Below are positions 1 to 9,468 of a stretch of 64,000 nt of DNA, in pieces (position 1 is the first letter of the stretch; the number at the start of each line of letters is the position of its first letter). The notes under the pieces are model-generated. The model saw only the letters and a list, made by a program, of their open reading frames with translations. It was not told the origin of the DNA and did no database searches. Both the position numbers and the translations under genes were made by a program. Location of the stretch: positions 1 through 64,000 of the forward strand of contig NZ_PJZH01000014.1 of NCBI RefSeq assembly GCF_002858715.1. Direction: 5' to 3'. This DNA comes from Chimaeribacter coloradensis. GTDB taxonomy: Bacteria > Pseudomonadota > Gammaproteobacteria > Enterobacterales > Enterobacteriaceae.

Positions 1-404
1 ACCGGCTTGGTTGCCTTATCCATATCCTGGATAGTGATACCTTTGCCCTTCACTTCGACACCGGCTACCGGCTTCTGTACACCGCCGCCGTTTTCACCCG
101 GCGCTACGCTGGCTTTCGGCTCGGCCATGTTGAAGCTTACCGGCTTGGTTGCCTCATCCAGACCCTGGATAGTGATACCTTTGCCCTTCACTTCGACACC
201 GGCTACCGGCTTCTGCACACCGCCGCCGTTTTCACCCGGGGCGACTTTGGCTTTCGGCGCAGCCATGTTGAAGCTTACCGGCTTGGTGGCCTCATCCAGA
301 CCCTGGATAGTGATACCTTTGCCCTGAACCTCAACCTCGGCTACCGGCTTCTGTACACCGCCGCCGTTCTCGCCCGGCGCTACGTTGGCTTCAGCAGATT
401 GCGT
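1..404 (-). repeat. Tandem 46-residue repeats (138 bp), continuing past the left edge
   Basis: The anchor 'accgccgcc' begins at 81, 219 and 357, exactly 138 bases apart. The unit codes for 46 residues: APGENGGGVQKPVAGVEVKG, then KGITIQGLDEATKPVSFNM and a short AxPKA linker. The third copy is still being read when the window ends, so the copy number is unknown. The GITIQ and VSFNM segments look like beta strands; no known domain is recognised. Confidence 0.9.
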
Positions 405-3400
405 TGTTTTGCGTACTGAGCCTTTCAGCAGATTGCCCTGAGCGCTGGTCGTACTTTCAGCCTGCGCGCCATCCATCTTTGCCCCTGGGGCCTGTACTGC
501 GGCGGCAGGTTCTGTTGCGGTAGTTTGGGTCGCCTTGCGTACTGAGCCTTTCAGCAGATTGCCCTGAGCGCTGGTCGTGCTTTCAGCCTGCGCGCCATCC
601 ATCGTTGACCCTGGAGCCTGTACTGCGGCGGCAGGTTCTGTTGCGGTAGTTTGGGTCGCTTTGCGTACTGAACCTTTCACCAGATTACCGGGCGCTTTGT
701 ACTCCGTGCCGTTGTTGATGTTCCCATCACGCGGCGTCTCGTGATCTTTCACGTTGTTGGTGTTAGACCCTGGGGTCAGCACCACTGGATCAGGCGTGTT
801 AACATCCCATTTTTTACCGTCGTACTGGCTTGGGTCGCCGTTCAGGCCGGTGGTTTCAGCGATATTTTTCGCTGTGCCACTCGGGTCGTGAACAATCTTG
901 CCCTGGCCTTCATACGGCGTGCCGTTATCGTTATTCCCGTTACGCGGCGTCTCGTGATCTTTCACGTTGTTCGTGTTAGATCCCGGGGTCAGCACCACTG
1001 GATCAGGCGTGTTAACATCCCATTTTTTACCGTCATACTGGCTTGGGTCGCCGTTCAGGCCGGTGGTTTCAGCGATATTTTTCGCTGTGCCACTCGGATC
1101 GTGAACGATCTTGCCCTGGCCTTCATACGGCGTGCCGTTATCGGTGTTCCCGTTACGCGGCGTATCATGATCCTTGATGTTGTTGGTGTTTGACCCTGGG
1201 GTCAGCACCACTGGATCAGGCGTGTTAACATCCCATTTTTTACCGTCGTACTGGCTTGGATCGCCGTTCAGGCCGGTAGTCTCAGAGATATTTTTCGCTG
1301 TACCATTCGGATCGTGAATAATCTTGCCCTGGCCTTCATACGGCGTGCCGTTATTGTTATTTCCGTTACGCGGCGTGTCATGATCCTTGATGTTGTTGGT
1401 AGAGGACCCAGGGGTCAGCACGACCGGATCAGGCATCGTCACGCCCCACTGCTTGCCTTCATATTTGCTCGGATCCGCAGGGGTTGCCGTGTCAGCTTTT
1501 TTGGTTTCAGCCCCACGCGGGAGGGTAGAACCTGACCGCGGTACGCCCTCATACGGGGTGCCGTTGTTGGTGTTACCGTTACGTGGCGGCTCAATCCATT
1601 CCGTTTTACCGGTGGCTGACCCTGGGGTGAGGATGACGCGTTCCGGCATCTGCACTTCCCAATGCTTACCGTTGTATTCACCCGGGCGCTGCGGCTTAAC
1701 AGGATCGATCGTCTCATTACCGTCCGTGCCATCCGGTTTCGGCTGAGTGTCATCCGGCTTCGGCTGGGTGTCATCCGGCTTCGGCTGGGTGTCATCCGGC
1801 TTCGGCTGGTTATCATCCGGCTTCGGCTTGAGGTCGTCCGGCTTCGGCGGATTGTAGTCCGGCGTTGGTTCTGGCTGCGGCTGTGCATCATCCGGCTTCG
1901 GCGTTGGCTTCGGCTGTGCATCATCCGGCTTCGGCGTTGGCTTCGGTTGTGCATCATCCGGCTTCGGCGTTGGCTGTGGCCGGGCATCATCCGGCTTCGG
2001 TGCCGGCCGTACATCATCCGGTTTCGGTGCCGGGCGAACAGTATCAGGCTTCGTCGGTTTCACCGTATCCGGTTTTTTCTTACTGCTGCCACCCTTGCCG
2101 CCTGCAATGGTGAAGGAGATGTCGTTGCCCCACTCTTTCTCGTCTTTATTGACTTTTGAGAGCTCACTGGCGTCCTGATTCACCTTCCCGTTGACGTCAC
2201 CGTTGATCTCACCCACAGAGATGGTCGCTTTCTGCGTCTCGTTATAGTGCCGTTCATCCACGGTTTCCGCATAGACGTTAACGCTGGCACCGGTTTTGGT
2301 GATACCGGCGCCGCCGCCGCCGTAGGCGCCGTCCTGCTCAATCGTATCTGTGAGCTCCCTGGCGTTGATCGTGCCTGCCACATCCACGGTGCCGGTTTTG
2401 CTGTCAGAGATCAGGTTACCGCCGGTGATATTCAAATCACCTTGCGTTTTCACATCCAGAGAGCCGGTTGTGTGAATGCCCGCCTGTTTGTTGGTTCTCG
2501 CCTCATCGTGATATTCCGAACCACCACCGGCACTGACACCGAAGGTTGGGATCGGCGCAGCAAACCCATTGTCACTTGTCATGGCCACACCCGCGGAGAC
2601 GCCGGCATGCCAGCTGGAGGCATCCGTATTGACCGTATCCTGCCGTGAGATGACATTGAAATCGCCGCCGGTATCAACACTGGCTGTTTCAGCTTCAATA
2701 TTGGAGCCGTCCAGCGTGGCATCGCCCCCGGTTTTGATCTTGACGTCTTTCGCCTTAATAGTGGAGTTGGTGTAGCTTTTGCTGTCACCTGAAGATTTAC
2801 CGCCACTGACCCCCACATCCAGCGAGACCCCCATACCTACGGAGTCTTTATCCACGGCTACGCCGGAGCTGATACCGATATCCAGGGATTTATTTTTCTC
2901 TTTGTAAGAGGTTTTGGTCTCCGCGGCGCGCACCATCAAATCACCGCCGATGTCCATATTCACGCTATCGGCTTTGACATCCACCCCGTTCAGGGCGGCA
3001 TCTTTTTTGGTCTGAATATTGAGCTGGCCTGCCTCAATATGCGTGATGTTTTCACTGGCTGAAGACGTAGACCCCGACGAGGATTGTTTGTTGATCCCCC
3101 AAGTGGTGGTTGAACTGGCCAGATCGTTGAAATAGAGGTTCGATGCATCACCCGCGACCTGAAGGGCCGTCATAGCCGGGTCAAAACTGGTTTCCGGGTT
3201 ATTGACTTTATTGACCACCATCGCCGCATTTTTGTCCAGCACGTCCGCGATCACGCTGCCGGTCTGGTTTTTCACGCCGATAAACATCTCTTCTTTCGAG
3301 TAGGTGGTCTCTAACGTATCCTCATATTTCGTGGAGGCCAGCTCCTCGGCGATGAGGTTCATTTTGCCCTTGGTTTTCAGATCGGCACCGCCGATATCCA

Positions 3401-6400
3401 GGGTTTTTTCTGCCGTCAGATCCAGCTGTTCATCAAAGTTCAGCATGGCATTCTTATTGGTGGTACTCTGCGCGGTGCTCTCCTCTTTCAGGGAGCTAAA
3501 GCCCGCTTTCACTTCCAGCGCCGGCGCTACCGGTGCTTTACCCGGCCTTCTCGAACCTGGTGAGGCGGAGTCGGTGTCATTCACGTTCTCATAGTTGCCG
3601 CCGTCAGTATGGGAGGACTTACCATCCAGAGTGCTGTAGCTGCCTTCTGCGGTATAGCCGGCACCCGTGGCCTTGCCAGTAATTGAAAACTCTTTCTTGA
3701 TATGCTTCTGTTCGTTATAGGCGTGATCCTGCGAAGTTTTGATATCAATATTATTGCCGGCGTTAAAGCTGCCGATTTTACCGGTGTATTCCCCGCCTTC
3801 CATGATGATGTCATGGGCGGCATCAACGATCAGTTTGCCGCCTGCGGAGACATGGCTTTGCTCACTGGTGGCTGTCGTGGTTTTTGATTCCCACGACTCA
3901 TGATTCAGCGGGCCCTTGCCTTTCATGTCATATTTATATTCTGCGGAGATCTCATGCATCTCATTAAAGGCCACATCCCCTTCGGTCGCCTTCATCAGGA
4001 TATCTTTGCCCGCCGCGATAGTACCGGCATTGACCGTGATATCTTTGGCTTGCATCGCAATGCTGCCGCCTGCGGAGATAGCATCATCGAAGTGATGGAT
4101 CTCCTGCTTACCTTCAACATTCCGGCCCACGCTGGCGGTAATGTCGATGCTGCCTTTTTCAGCACTCAGGATAATATCCTGACCCGCTCTCATGGCCGCG
4201 CCATCGTTGTTAATGGAGCCGTCGGTGCTTATCGCCGCAATGGTGCCGCCTGCTTTGATGCCGCCGTTCATACCATAGCTGACGTTATTGATGTCGCCTT
4301 TTGACTTGATGATGACATCTTTACCGGCGCTGATGGTACCGTTGCCGTTGTTCACTTCGGTTGCGTCAATGTATACGCCGTTGTTAGCGTGGATTACCGC
4401 CGAGCCGGAACCTTGCTGCACGCCTTTTTCCATCTCATCCATGGTCTGGGCAGAAAGGTAGACCATCGGCACCAGCACGTCAGTGCCGTCAATATTCTGG
4501 TTCACGAACCAGACAATGTCCTGATCCAGGTGAGTGCGCTGCTCTTCGGTTAATGGTTTACCCACTTCCAGCCCCAGGCCGGCGTCATTGCTGGCCAGGC
4601 TGGCGTTGTTCATCAACATCTGAACCAGATCGGCACCTTCCACCCCATCACGCACGCTGAAGAACGTGCCCACAGACTGGTTCAGCTGGCGGCGGATCAG
4701 TTCGGAGATAAAGTAGTTATCCCCGATGACCGTGACCGGTTCAGTCGGGTTATAACCAACCTGATCAAAGAAGTATTCAGAGCCGAAGTAAGCATCCTGA
4801 TCAATCATCGAGGTGCGGGTTTCATACACCGGCACCACTTTGCTGCTGGCTCCCTCTTTGACGAGTTTGTCAGGATCGGTGTTACGGGTATTCCACTCGG
4901 TAGAGGTGGTGAACATGCCCGGAATGCTGATCAGTTCCGCCAGCGTCGGCAGGGTACTGATGCCGCCACGCAGCTCTTCCACTTTTTTCAGGTTAATGGC
5001 GATGTCATAACTGCCGTCGATCGCGTCCACTTCCTGAGTGCCGATCTTCTCAACCACAACATCGGCATCTTTGCCGGTTTTGGCACCTAAATCCCCGATA
5101 CCGTTATTCAGGCTGCCATTGGTATGAACGAAGTCACCACCCGCAACAATGCTGCCTTTATCACTTGGCAGGAAATATTGTTTTTTATCGTGAATAGCCT
5201 TTTGATCATCCTTCTTCAAAGCAGCCCAATCGGCACGCAAATCGCTATACGTTTTGGTAATCCAGCTTTCACCAAACAGCGTGATCATGATGCTGTTCAA
5301 TTGAGCAGATGAATCCGCTACACCATCAGCAGCCAGGCGTAATGCATCAACAACCGGCTCAAATTTTCGATATTTGATTTCATCCGGTAGCCCGGGCATG
5401 GCTCCATTCTTGATGTTCCAGAACATCAAGCTGCCCACGCCACCACCTACGTTTTGTATTTTTGGTGTGCCGGTACCAAAGAGCGTATCCAACATTTCAT
5501 AGAGCGTATCGAACTTGGCCGGCATTTCATTAGTAGAGACAAGCCTTTCAATATGCGTAATATTGATCGGCGTATCCAACGGGTTATGTAGGTAGTCATA
5601 AATGGACATCTCAACATAACGCGGGGCGTTGTGAATATCGCCGCTGATGAGCATACTGCCTTTTGCCTGGATAATGCCGCCGTCATTGGTGATGCTCATT
5701 GGCTTTTCAGGGCTGTTGGTAAATATCTCTTTCTGATTAATCAGCATATGCCCAGCAGAGGAAATTTCCCCGGCTTTTACCAGCTTAATATCTGAAGAAA
5801 GAATTGGTAACCAAACTTTTACCCGGTTTTCCAGGTAGGTCGCGCCATCATAATAAGATTTTGCAGCTGTCCCGTACTGTACGGGGCCATACTGCCATTC
5901 ACCACCTGTGTATTCACTGCGGTTTTCAAGCACCTGTGCATCCAGCTCCATCGTGCCTTCAGAGCGGATAATACCGACGTCGTTAATCAGGTTTTCGGCC
6001 ACAATGGACATACTATCCATGCTCAGAACGTTACCGTTTTTGCCGTTGATAAAGGTGCCTTCGCGTGCATCGATACTAACGTCGTCCATACTCCAGATCA
6101 GCGCATTACTGTTGTTGGTAATATTTTTACCCACCAGGTAAATATCCTGGTTACTGACGATGGAATAGTTGTTGGTCAGGTCGCCTTCAGCATTCAGATG
6201 AATTTCACCGCGGCTTTCCAGCGCGGTATCAATCTGTATATCACCCGAAGCATTAATGGTGAGTTTATTGTTGGCGTTAATATAGCCGGAGTTATTACTG
6301 TCATCGATTTCATCATCCGGATTGCTGTCTGCAATATCCTGGAAGATGAAGTCGTTATCGATGTTCAGTTCCAGGGCATTATCTGACCAGAGGTTCCCTT

Positions 6401-9400
6401 CGTGGTTTTTCAGGGTGTTCCCGATAACCAGAATCAGGTTTTCATACGCCTGGATATTACCCAGGCTGTTATCCAGCGTGGTGGCGTTTATTTCGACATC
6501 TGAGCCGCTGACCTGACCACCGTCGGCATTGGACAGGGTTTTTGTATTGATTTTCAGCAGTTCACCTGAAGCCAGGAGAGCCTGCTCAGTATTTATCAGC
6601 GAATCAGCAGCCGACAGATCCAGGAGACCGTTCGCCAGAATGCCGCTTTCGTAGCCGCGGTTCTCGATTGACTGGGCAGCGATAGCCAGGTCACCCGCGG
6701 ACTGGATAATTGCGGTGCTGTTGAGCAATTTGCCAATCGCCGTCATTACCAACGCCGTTTCGCCGCTGATATAGGCGCCTTTTTCATTGGTAATATTCTG
6801 GATACCGTCCAGCGTCAGCTGTTCGATAGAGGCGATCAGGGCAGTGTTACCGCTGTTGACCAGGTTGTGAATGCCTTTCAGCACCATCGCCGCGTTCGCC
6901 TGAATCAGGCCCGAGTTCGCCAGGCTGTCGATGTCAGCAAGAGTGATCTGTGCCGCAGAGACAATCTGGCTGGTCGCATCATTGGAGAGGATGCCGATAT
7001 TGGAGAGCGTCAGTGCCTCATTCACCGACAACATGCTGGACGCGTTTTCATTATTCAGCAGGCCGACATTGTCGATGGTGAGTGAGCCCTGGGACTGAAT
7101 GGTGCTGCTGTCAATGTTACGCAGTTGAACGGCATTGCTGATGTTAAGTGCGTTACCGGCGCTGATCAGGCCTGTCTGGTTAACAATGTTTTGTACCCCA
7201 TCCATGACCACGGCGTTATTTGCCGACAGGGTAGACTGGGCGTTGGTCAGGTCAGTGACCTGCGTGATGCTCAGCGAATCCCCGGCCAGGATGCCGGAAT
7301 TATTCTGGTTGTTGACGGTGTTGATATTATTCAGCGCCACCGAATTACCCTGGATCAGGCCTGAATCATTCAGCAAGGCATTGCTGTTTTTCAGGTCAAA
7401 CCTATTATCGGTAATGATTGTGCCGTTATTCTGGTTAGTGAGCGTATCCAGCCCGTCAAGGTAGATGTTATTACCCTGCAACCAGCCGCCGTCATTGGTG
7501 ATATTCAGTTTACGCGCTTCGGTGCCGCTCACTGTCAGATCGCCATAGGCGGTGGTTTCGCTGCCCTGATGCAGGTTCAATGCATCGCTCAGCGTGAGGT
7601 TCATCGCTTTACCAGAGTAAATCTTACCGCTGTTGTCCAGGGTGTCAGTGTTAATACTCAGGGCATCTGAAGACTGGACCTTCCCGGTATTGGTCATCTT
7701 CGCGCTGCCGGCGGTGGTGCCGTTCTGCTGGATAGTGACATTTTTACCCTGAATATCACCGCTGTTAGTCAGCAGATCGCCATTGGCAGTCAGCGTAATA
7801 TCCGCATTGCTGTTGATCACGCCGCTGTTATCCAGGGTGCCGGTTTCAACTGCAACCGTGCTATTGGCAAACAGAGCGCCGCTGTTTTCCAGTGAGCCAA
7901 CCGTAAAGCGCTGGTCATTGGCATAAATAATGCCGCTGTTTTTCGCCTTGCCTGCATTGATGGAGAAAGAGCCGGCGGCCTGAATGGTGCCGTCGTTTTC
8001 AGCCACATCAGTAATATTGAAGGTAATCGCGCCTTTCCGGGCAACCACGCCGCCTTTGCTGTTTTTGAACTTTTTAGCCTTGATGCTGATGTCGCCCTGC
8101 TGCGCCACCAGTTGCGCATCAGACGCAACAGCGGCATCAACCACCTGTCCATTCACCCGGACGACATAGGCCCCTTTTTCCAGCGTAATCGCGGCATTGG
8201 CGAGGCGGTTTCCTTGCGCATCAACGGCATAGAGATTGCCGGCAATCTGGTATTCATCATTTACGTTGATAATGATGGCTGGAATAGTGCCGGTGCTGTT
8301 CTGCCCGTTTTGCGCCATCAATGCGGCGGCACTTTGCAACATGGAGCCGGCATCAATACGGATCGTGCCCTGCTCTGACAGGGCATCTGCGCCCAGCATC
8401 AGGTGAGACAGTGCACGGATGACCAGATCACCCTGGCTGATGATCCCGCCGTAACCGTTATTTTTCTGTACAGCGATGTTGTTACCCGCCAGCGTAACGC
8501 TGCCCTGGTCGCTTTTCAGGCCGCTCAGCATCAGGTCGCCGTCGGCAGAGATTTCAACGCCGCGGTCGCCGACCAGGCTGCCCTGATGGCGGACACCGAC
8601 GCCGCTTTCGGTACTGATCAGCTGAATACGGCCGCCATACATGGAGCCTAATGCGCTGCCGTCAATCGCGACTTCCGGGCGGTTTTCGCCGCTGGTGCTG
8701 CGCACGGTGTGCGTACGGGTTTCCGGATCGTAGTCGTTCAGACCGGTGACCGCTTTAATCTCAGCCTGACCGGCAATTTCGCCGTCCAGTTTGATGGTGC
8801 GGCTGATAATATCGAAATAGCCCAGGCCATCGGTTGAGATGCCGCGCCCTTCAATATCTACCCCGCCTTTCTCTACATTAAGCAGAATACGGCCATCGTT
8901 CTGAGGGACGACTTTACCGGTAGTCAGGGTCAGGTTGTTGGTGTTAACCGTGGCAACACCGTTCACTTTGATGCCGTTTTCGTTGGCGACGATCACGTCA
9001 GCTTTACGGCCAAACACTTCCATCGTGCCGTTAAGGTGCGTGCCTTTCGCACCGGTTACCTCATTAAGGATAACGTTGGCTTCTTTATTCAGCTGGGTGT
9101 TCTTCATGGTCTGGCCGCCAATCTGGGAGACACCGTCAGCCATGCTGTTGTTGAAAATTACGCCCTGCTGATTAACGTTAAATTCGTTATATTTATTATG
9201 CGAAATGCCACGTTGGTTAGGATCGGTGATATTCACGACCGGCGTACCATTCGCTGACTGATTCATCGTCGGCGCATGTTGCTTATCGGTTTCCGGAATA
9301 ATTCCGTCACCAAAAGCAGCTACCGGCATCACGCTGGCAACGGCCAAATATAAGGGCCTCAGTTTACTGTTAAACCCTTTTCCTTTCTTACTTCCTTTTT

Positions 9401-9425
9401 GTACCGGATGTTTCTTGCTCACCAT
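1..9425 (-). CDS. Giant two-partner secretion exoprotein (FhaB/HecA/CdiA-like), C-terminus off the left edge
   Basis: One reading frame stays open from ATG at 9425 (preceded by AGAGGAAAAT) to base 3, giving 3141 residues without a stop; it has no end in this window. Seen in order: a basic N-terminus and signal sequence (about 1-40); a TPS secretion domain rich in N and G; a long beta-helix of short 'LxNxGxIxAxxxLxL' repeats (FHA-1 type); a non-repetitive stretch at about 4430-4800 resembling the conserved Tyr/Pro-type domain that precedes FHA-2 in CdiA-like proteins (motif GDNYFISELIRRQL); FHA-2-like repeats; then a proline-rich tract and tandem repeats. I noticed no cysteine. Family knowledge: the upstream TpsB partner exports such proteins to the cell surface for adhesion, biofilm or contact-dependent inhibition. 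Which role applies depends on the missing C-terminus. The gene follows tpsB by 43 bp, so it is probably last in the fimbrial operon. Confidence 0.93.
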   Translation of the reverse strand, partial: MVSKKHPVQKGSKKGKGFNSKLRPLYLAVASVMPVAAFGDGIIPETDKQHAPTMNQSANGTPVVNITDPNQRGISHNKYNEFNVNQQGVIFNNSMADGVSQIGGQTMKNTQLNKEANVILNEVTGAKGTHLNGTMEVFGRKADVIVANENGIKVNGVATVNTNNLTLTTGKVVPQNDGRILLNVEKGGVDIEGRGISTDGLGYFDIISRTIKLDGEIAGQAEIKAVTGLNDYDPETRTHTVRSTSGENRPEVAIDGSALGSMYGGRIQLISTESGVGVRHQGSLVGDRGVEISADGDLMLSGLKSDQGSVTLAGNNIAVQKNNGYGGIISQGDLVIRALSHLMLGADALSEQGTIRIDAGSMLQSAAALMAQNGQNSTGTIPAIIINVNDEYQIAGNLYAVDAQGNRLANAAITLEKGAYVVRVNGQVVDAAVASDAQLVAQQGDISIKAKKFKNSKGGVVARKGAITFNITDVAENDGTIQAAGSFSINAGKAKNSGIIYANDQRFTVGSLENSGALFANSTVAVETGTLDNSGVINSNADITLTANGDLLTNSGDIQGKNVTIQQNGTTAGSAKMTNTGKVQSSDALSINTDTLDNSGKIYSGKAMNLTLSDALNLHQGSETTAYGDLTVSGTEARKLNITNDGGWLQGNNIYLDGLDTLTNQNNGTIITDNRFDLKNSNALLNDSGLIQGNSVALNNINTVNNQNNSGILAGDSLSITQVTDLTNAQSTLSANNAVVMDGVQNIVNQTGLISAGNALNISNAVQLRNIDSSTIQSQGSLTIDNVGLLNNENASSMLSVNEALTLSNIGILSNDATSQIVSAAQITLADIDSLANSGLIQANAAMVLKGIHNLVNSGNTALIASIEQLTLDGIQNITNEKGAYISGETALVMTAIGKLLNSTAIIQSAGDLAIAAQSIENRGYESGILANGLLDLSAADSLINTEQALLASGELLKINTKTLSNADGGQVSGSDVEINATTLDNSLGNIQAYENLILVIGNTLKNHEGNLWSDNALELNIDNDFIFQDIADSNPDDEIDDSNNSGYINANNKLTINASGDIQIDTALESRGEIHLNAEGDLTNNYSIVSNQDIYLVGKNITNNSNALIWSMDDVSIDAREGTFINGKNGNVLSMDSMSIVAENLINDVGIIRSEGTMELDAQVLENRSEYTGGEWQYGPVQYGTAAKSYYDGATYLENRVKVWLPILSSDIKLVKAGEISSAGHMLINQKEIFTNSPEKPMSITNDGGIIQAKGSMLISGDIHNAPRYVEMSIYDYLHNPLDTPINITHIERLVSTNEMPAKFDTLYEMLDTLFGTGTPKIQNVGGGVGSLMFWNIKNGAMPGLPDEIKYRKFEPVVDALRLAADGVADSSAQLNSIMITLFGESWITKTYSDLRADWAALKKDDQKAIHDKKQYFLPSDKGSIVAGGDFVHTNGSLNNGIGDLGAKTGKDADVVVEKIGTQEVDAIDGSYDIAINLKKVEELRGGISTLPTLAELISIPGMFTTSTEWNTRNTDPDKLVKEGASSKVVPVYETRTSMIDQDAYFGSEYFFDQVGYNPTEPVTVIGDNYFISELIRRQLNQSVGTFFSVRDGVEGADLVQMLMNNASLASNDAGLGLEVGKPLTEEQRTHLDQDIVWFVNQNIDGTDVLVPMVYLSAQTMDEMEKGVQQGSGSAVIHANNGVYIDATEVNNGNGTISAGKDVIIKSKGDINNVSYGMNGGIKAGGTIAAISTDGSINNDGAAMRAGQDIILSAEKGSIDITASVGRNVEGKQEIHHFDDAISAGGSIAMQAKDITVNAGTIAAGKDILMKATEGDVAFNEMHEISAEYKYDMKGKGPLNHESWESKTTTATSEQSHVSAGGKLIVDAAHDIIMEGGEYTGKIGSFNAGNNIDIKTSQDHAYNEQKHIKKEFSITGKATGAGYTAEGSYSTLDGKSSHTDGGNYENVNDTDSASPGSRRPGKAPVAPALEVKAGFSSLKEESTAQSTTNKNAMLNFDEQLDLTAEKTLDIGGADLKTKGKMNLIAEELASTKYEDTLETTYSKEEMFIGVKNQTGSVIADVLDKNAAMVVNKVNNPETSFDPAMTALQVAGDASNLYFNDLASSTTTWGINKQSSSGSTSSASENITHIEAGQLNIQTKKDAALNGVDVKADSVNMDIGGDLMVRAAETKTSYKEKNKSLDIGISSGVAVDKDSVGMGVSLDVGVSGGKSSGDSKSYTNSTIKAKDVKIKTGGDATLDGSNIEAETASVDTGGDFNVISRQDTVNTDASSWHAGVSAGVAMTSDNGFAAPIPTFGVSAGGGSEYHDEARTNKQAGIHTTGSLDVKTQGDLNITGGNLISDSKTGTVDVAGTINARELTDTIEQDGAYGGGGAGITKTGASVNVYAETVDERHYNETQKATISVGEINGDVNGKVNQDASELSKVNKDEKEWGNDISFTIAGGKGGSSKKKPDTVKPTKPDTVRPAPKPDDVRPAPKPDDARPQPTPKPDDAQPKPTPKPDDAQPKPTPKPDDAQPQPEPTPDYNPPKPDDLKPKPDDNQPKPDDTQPKPDDTQPKPDDTQPKPDGTDGNETIDPVKPQRPGEYNGKHWEVQMPERVILTPGSATGKTEWIEPPRNGNTNNGTPYEGVPRSGSTLPRGAETKKADTATPADPSKYEGKQWGVTMPDPVVLTPGSSTNNIKDHDTPRNGNNNNGTPYEGQGKIIHDPNGTAKNISETTGLNGDPSQYDGKKWDVNTPDPVVLTPGSNTNNIKDHDTPRNGNTDNGTPYEGQGKIVHDPSGTAKNIAETTGLNGDPSQYDGKKWDVNTPDPVVLTPGSNTNNVKDHETPRNGNNDNGTPYEGQGKIVHDPSGTAKNIAETTGLNGDPSQYDGKKWDVNTPDPVVLTPGSNTNNVKDHETPRDGNINNGTEYKAPGNLVKGSVRKATQTTATEPAAAVQAPGSTMDGAQAESTTSAQGNLLKGSVRKATQTTATEPAAAVQAPGAKMDGAQAESTTSAQGNLLKGSVRKTTQSAEANVAPGENGGGVQKPVAEVEVQGKGITIQGLDEATKPVSFNMAAPKAKVAPGENGGGVQKPVAGVEVKGKGITIQGLDEATKPVSFNMAEPKASVAPGENGGGVQKPVAGVEVKGKGITIQDMDKATKP
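405..700 (-). repeat. Tandem 42-residue repeats (126 bp) in the exoprotein
   Basis: The anchor 'ttgcgtactga' begins at 409, 535 and 661, exactly 126 bases apart. The unit codes for 42 residues containing GNLLKGSVRKATQTTATEP, an Ala/Pro stretch and MDGAQAESTTSA. The unit at 661 is joined to the last 71-residue repeat through a shortened version (APGNLVKGSVRK). Low-complexity, Thr/Ala-rich and basic, so probably a flexible linker rather than a folded enzyme domain (inference). Confidence 0.9.
700..1690 (-). repeat. Five tandem 71-residue repeats (213 bp) in the exoprotein
   Basis: The anchor 'tggggtcagc' or a close variant begins at 771, 984, 1197, 1410 and 1623, exactly 213 bases apart each time, so five in-frame 71-codon units. 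Each carries motifs like DPVVLTPGSNTNN, DHDTPRNGN, NGTPYEGQGKIVHD and a 'GDPSxYDGKxWDV' block. The unit nearest the proline-rich tract is the most diverged; the inner copies are almost identical in DNA. This points to recent duplication or gene conversion. I do not recognise the repeat as a named domain. Confidence 0.92.
1720..2085 (-). repeat. Proline-rich PKPDD repeat tract in the exoprotein
   Basis: On the minus strand this codes for about 11 PKPDD units linked by short spacers such as AQPKPT, TQ, VRPA and NQ, at about residues 2447-2568 of the exoprotein. At the DNA level it is a run of 'catccggcttcgg'-type units. It lies just after the FHA-2-like beta-helix and before the larger tandem repeats. 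Bordetella FhaB also has a proline-rich region near the mature C-terminus; whether the function is shared is inference. Short near-identical units make copy-number change by slippage likely. Confidence 0.88.
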
Positions 9426-9468
9426 ATTTTCCTCTGAAATATACCATTGCATAACAAACTTCATTTAC

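Noticed and set aside
1-2085. Regular repeats resembling a CRISPR array
   Set aside because: Repeats are contiguous, in frame, of 126-213 bp, with no unique spacers and no cas genes.
1439-2159. Long Arg-rich frames overlapping the exoprotein (1439-2017 minus, 1662-2159 plus)
   Set aside because: They are other-frame readings of the PKPDD repeat DNA; the repeat keeps several frames open.
1-9425. Calling the exoprotein a CDI toxin
   Set aside because: No VENN motif, toxin domain or immunity gene lies within the window; the C-terminus is cut off.
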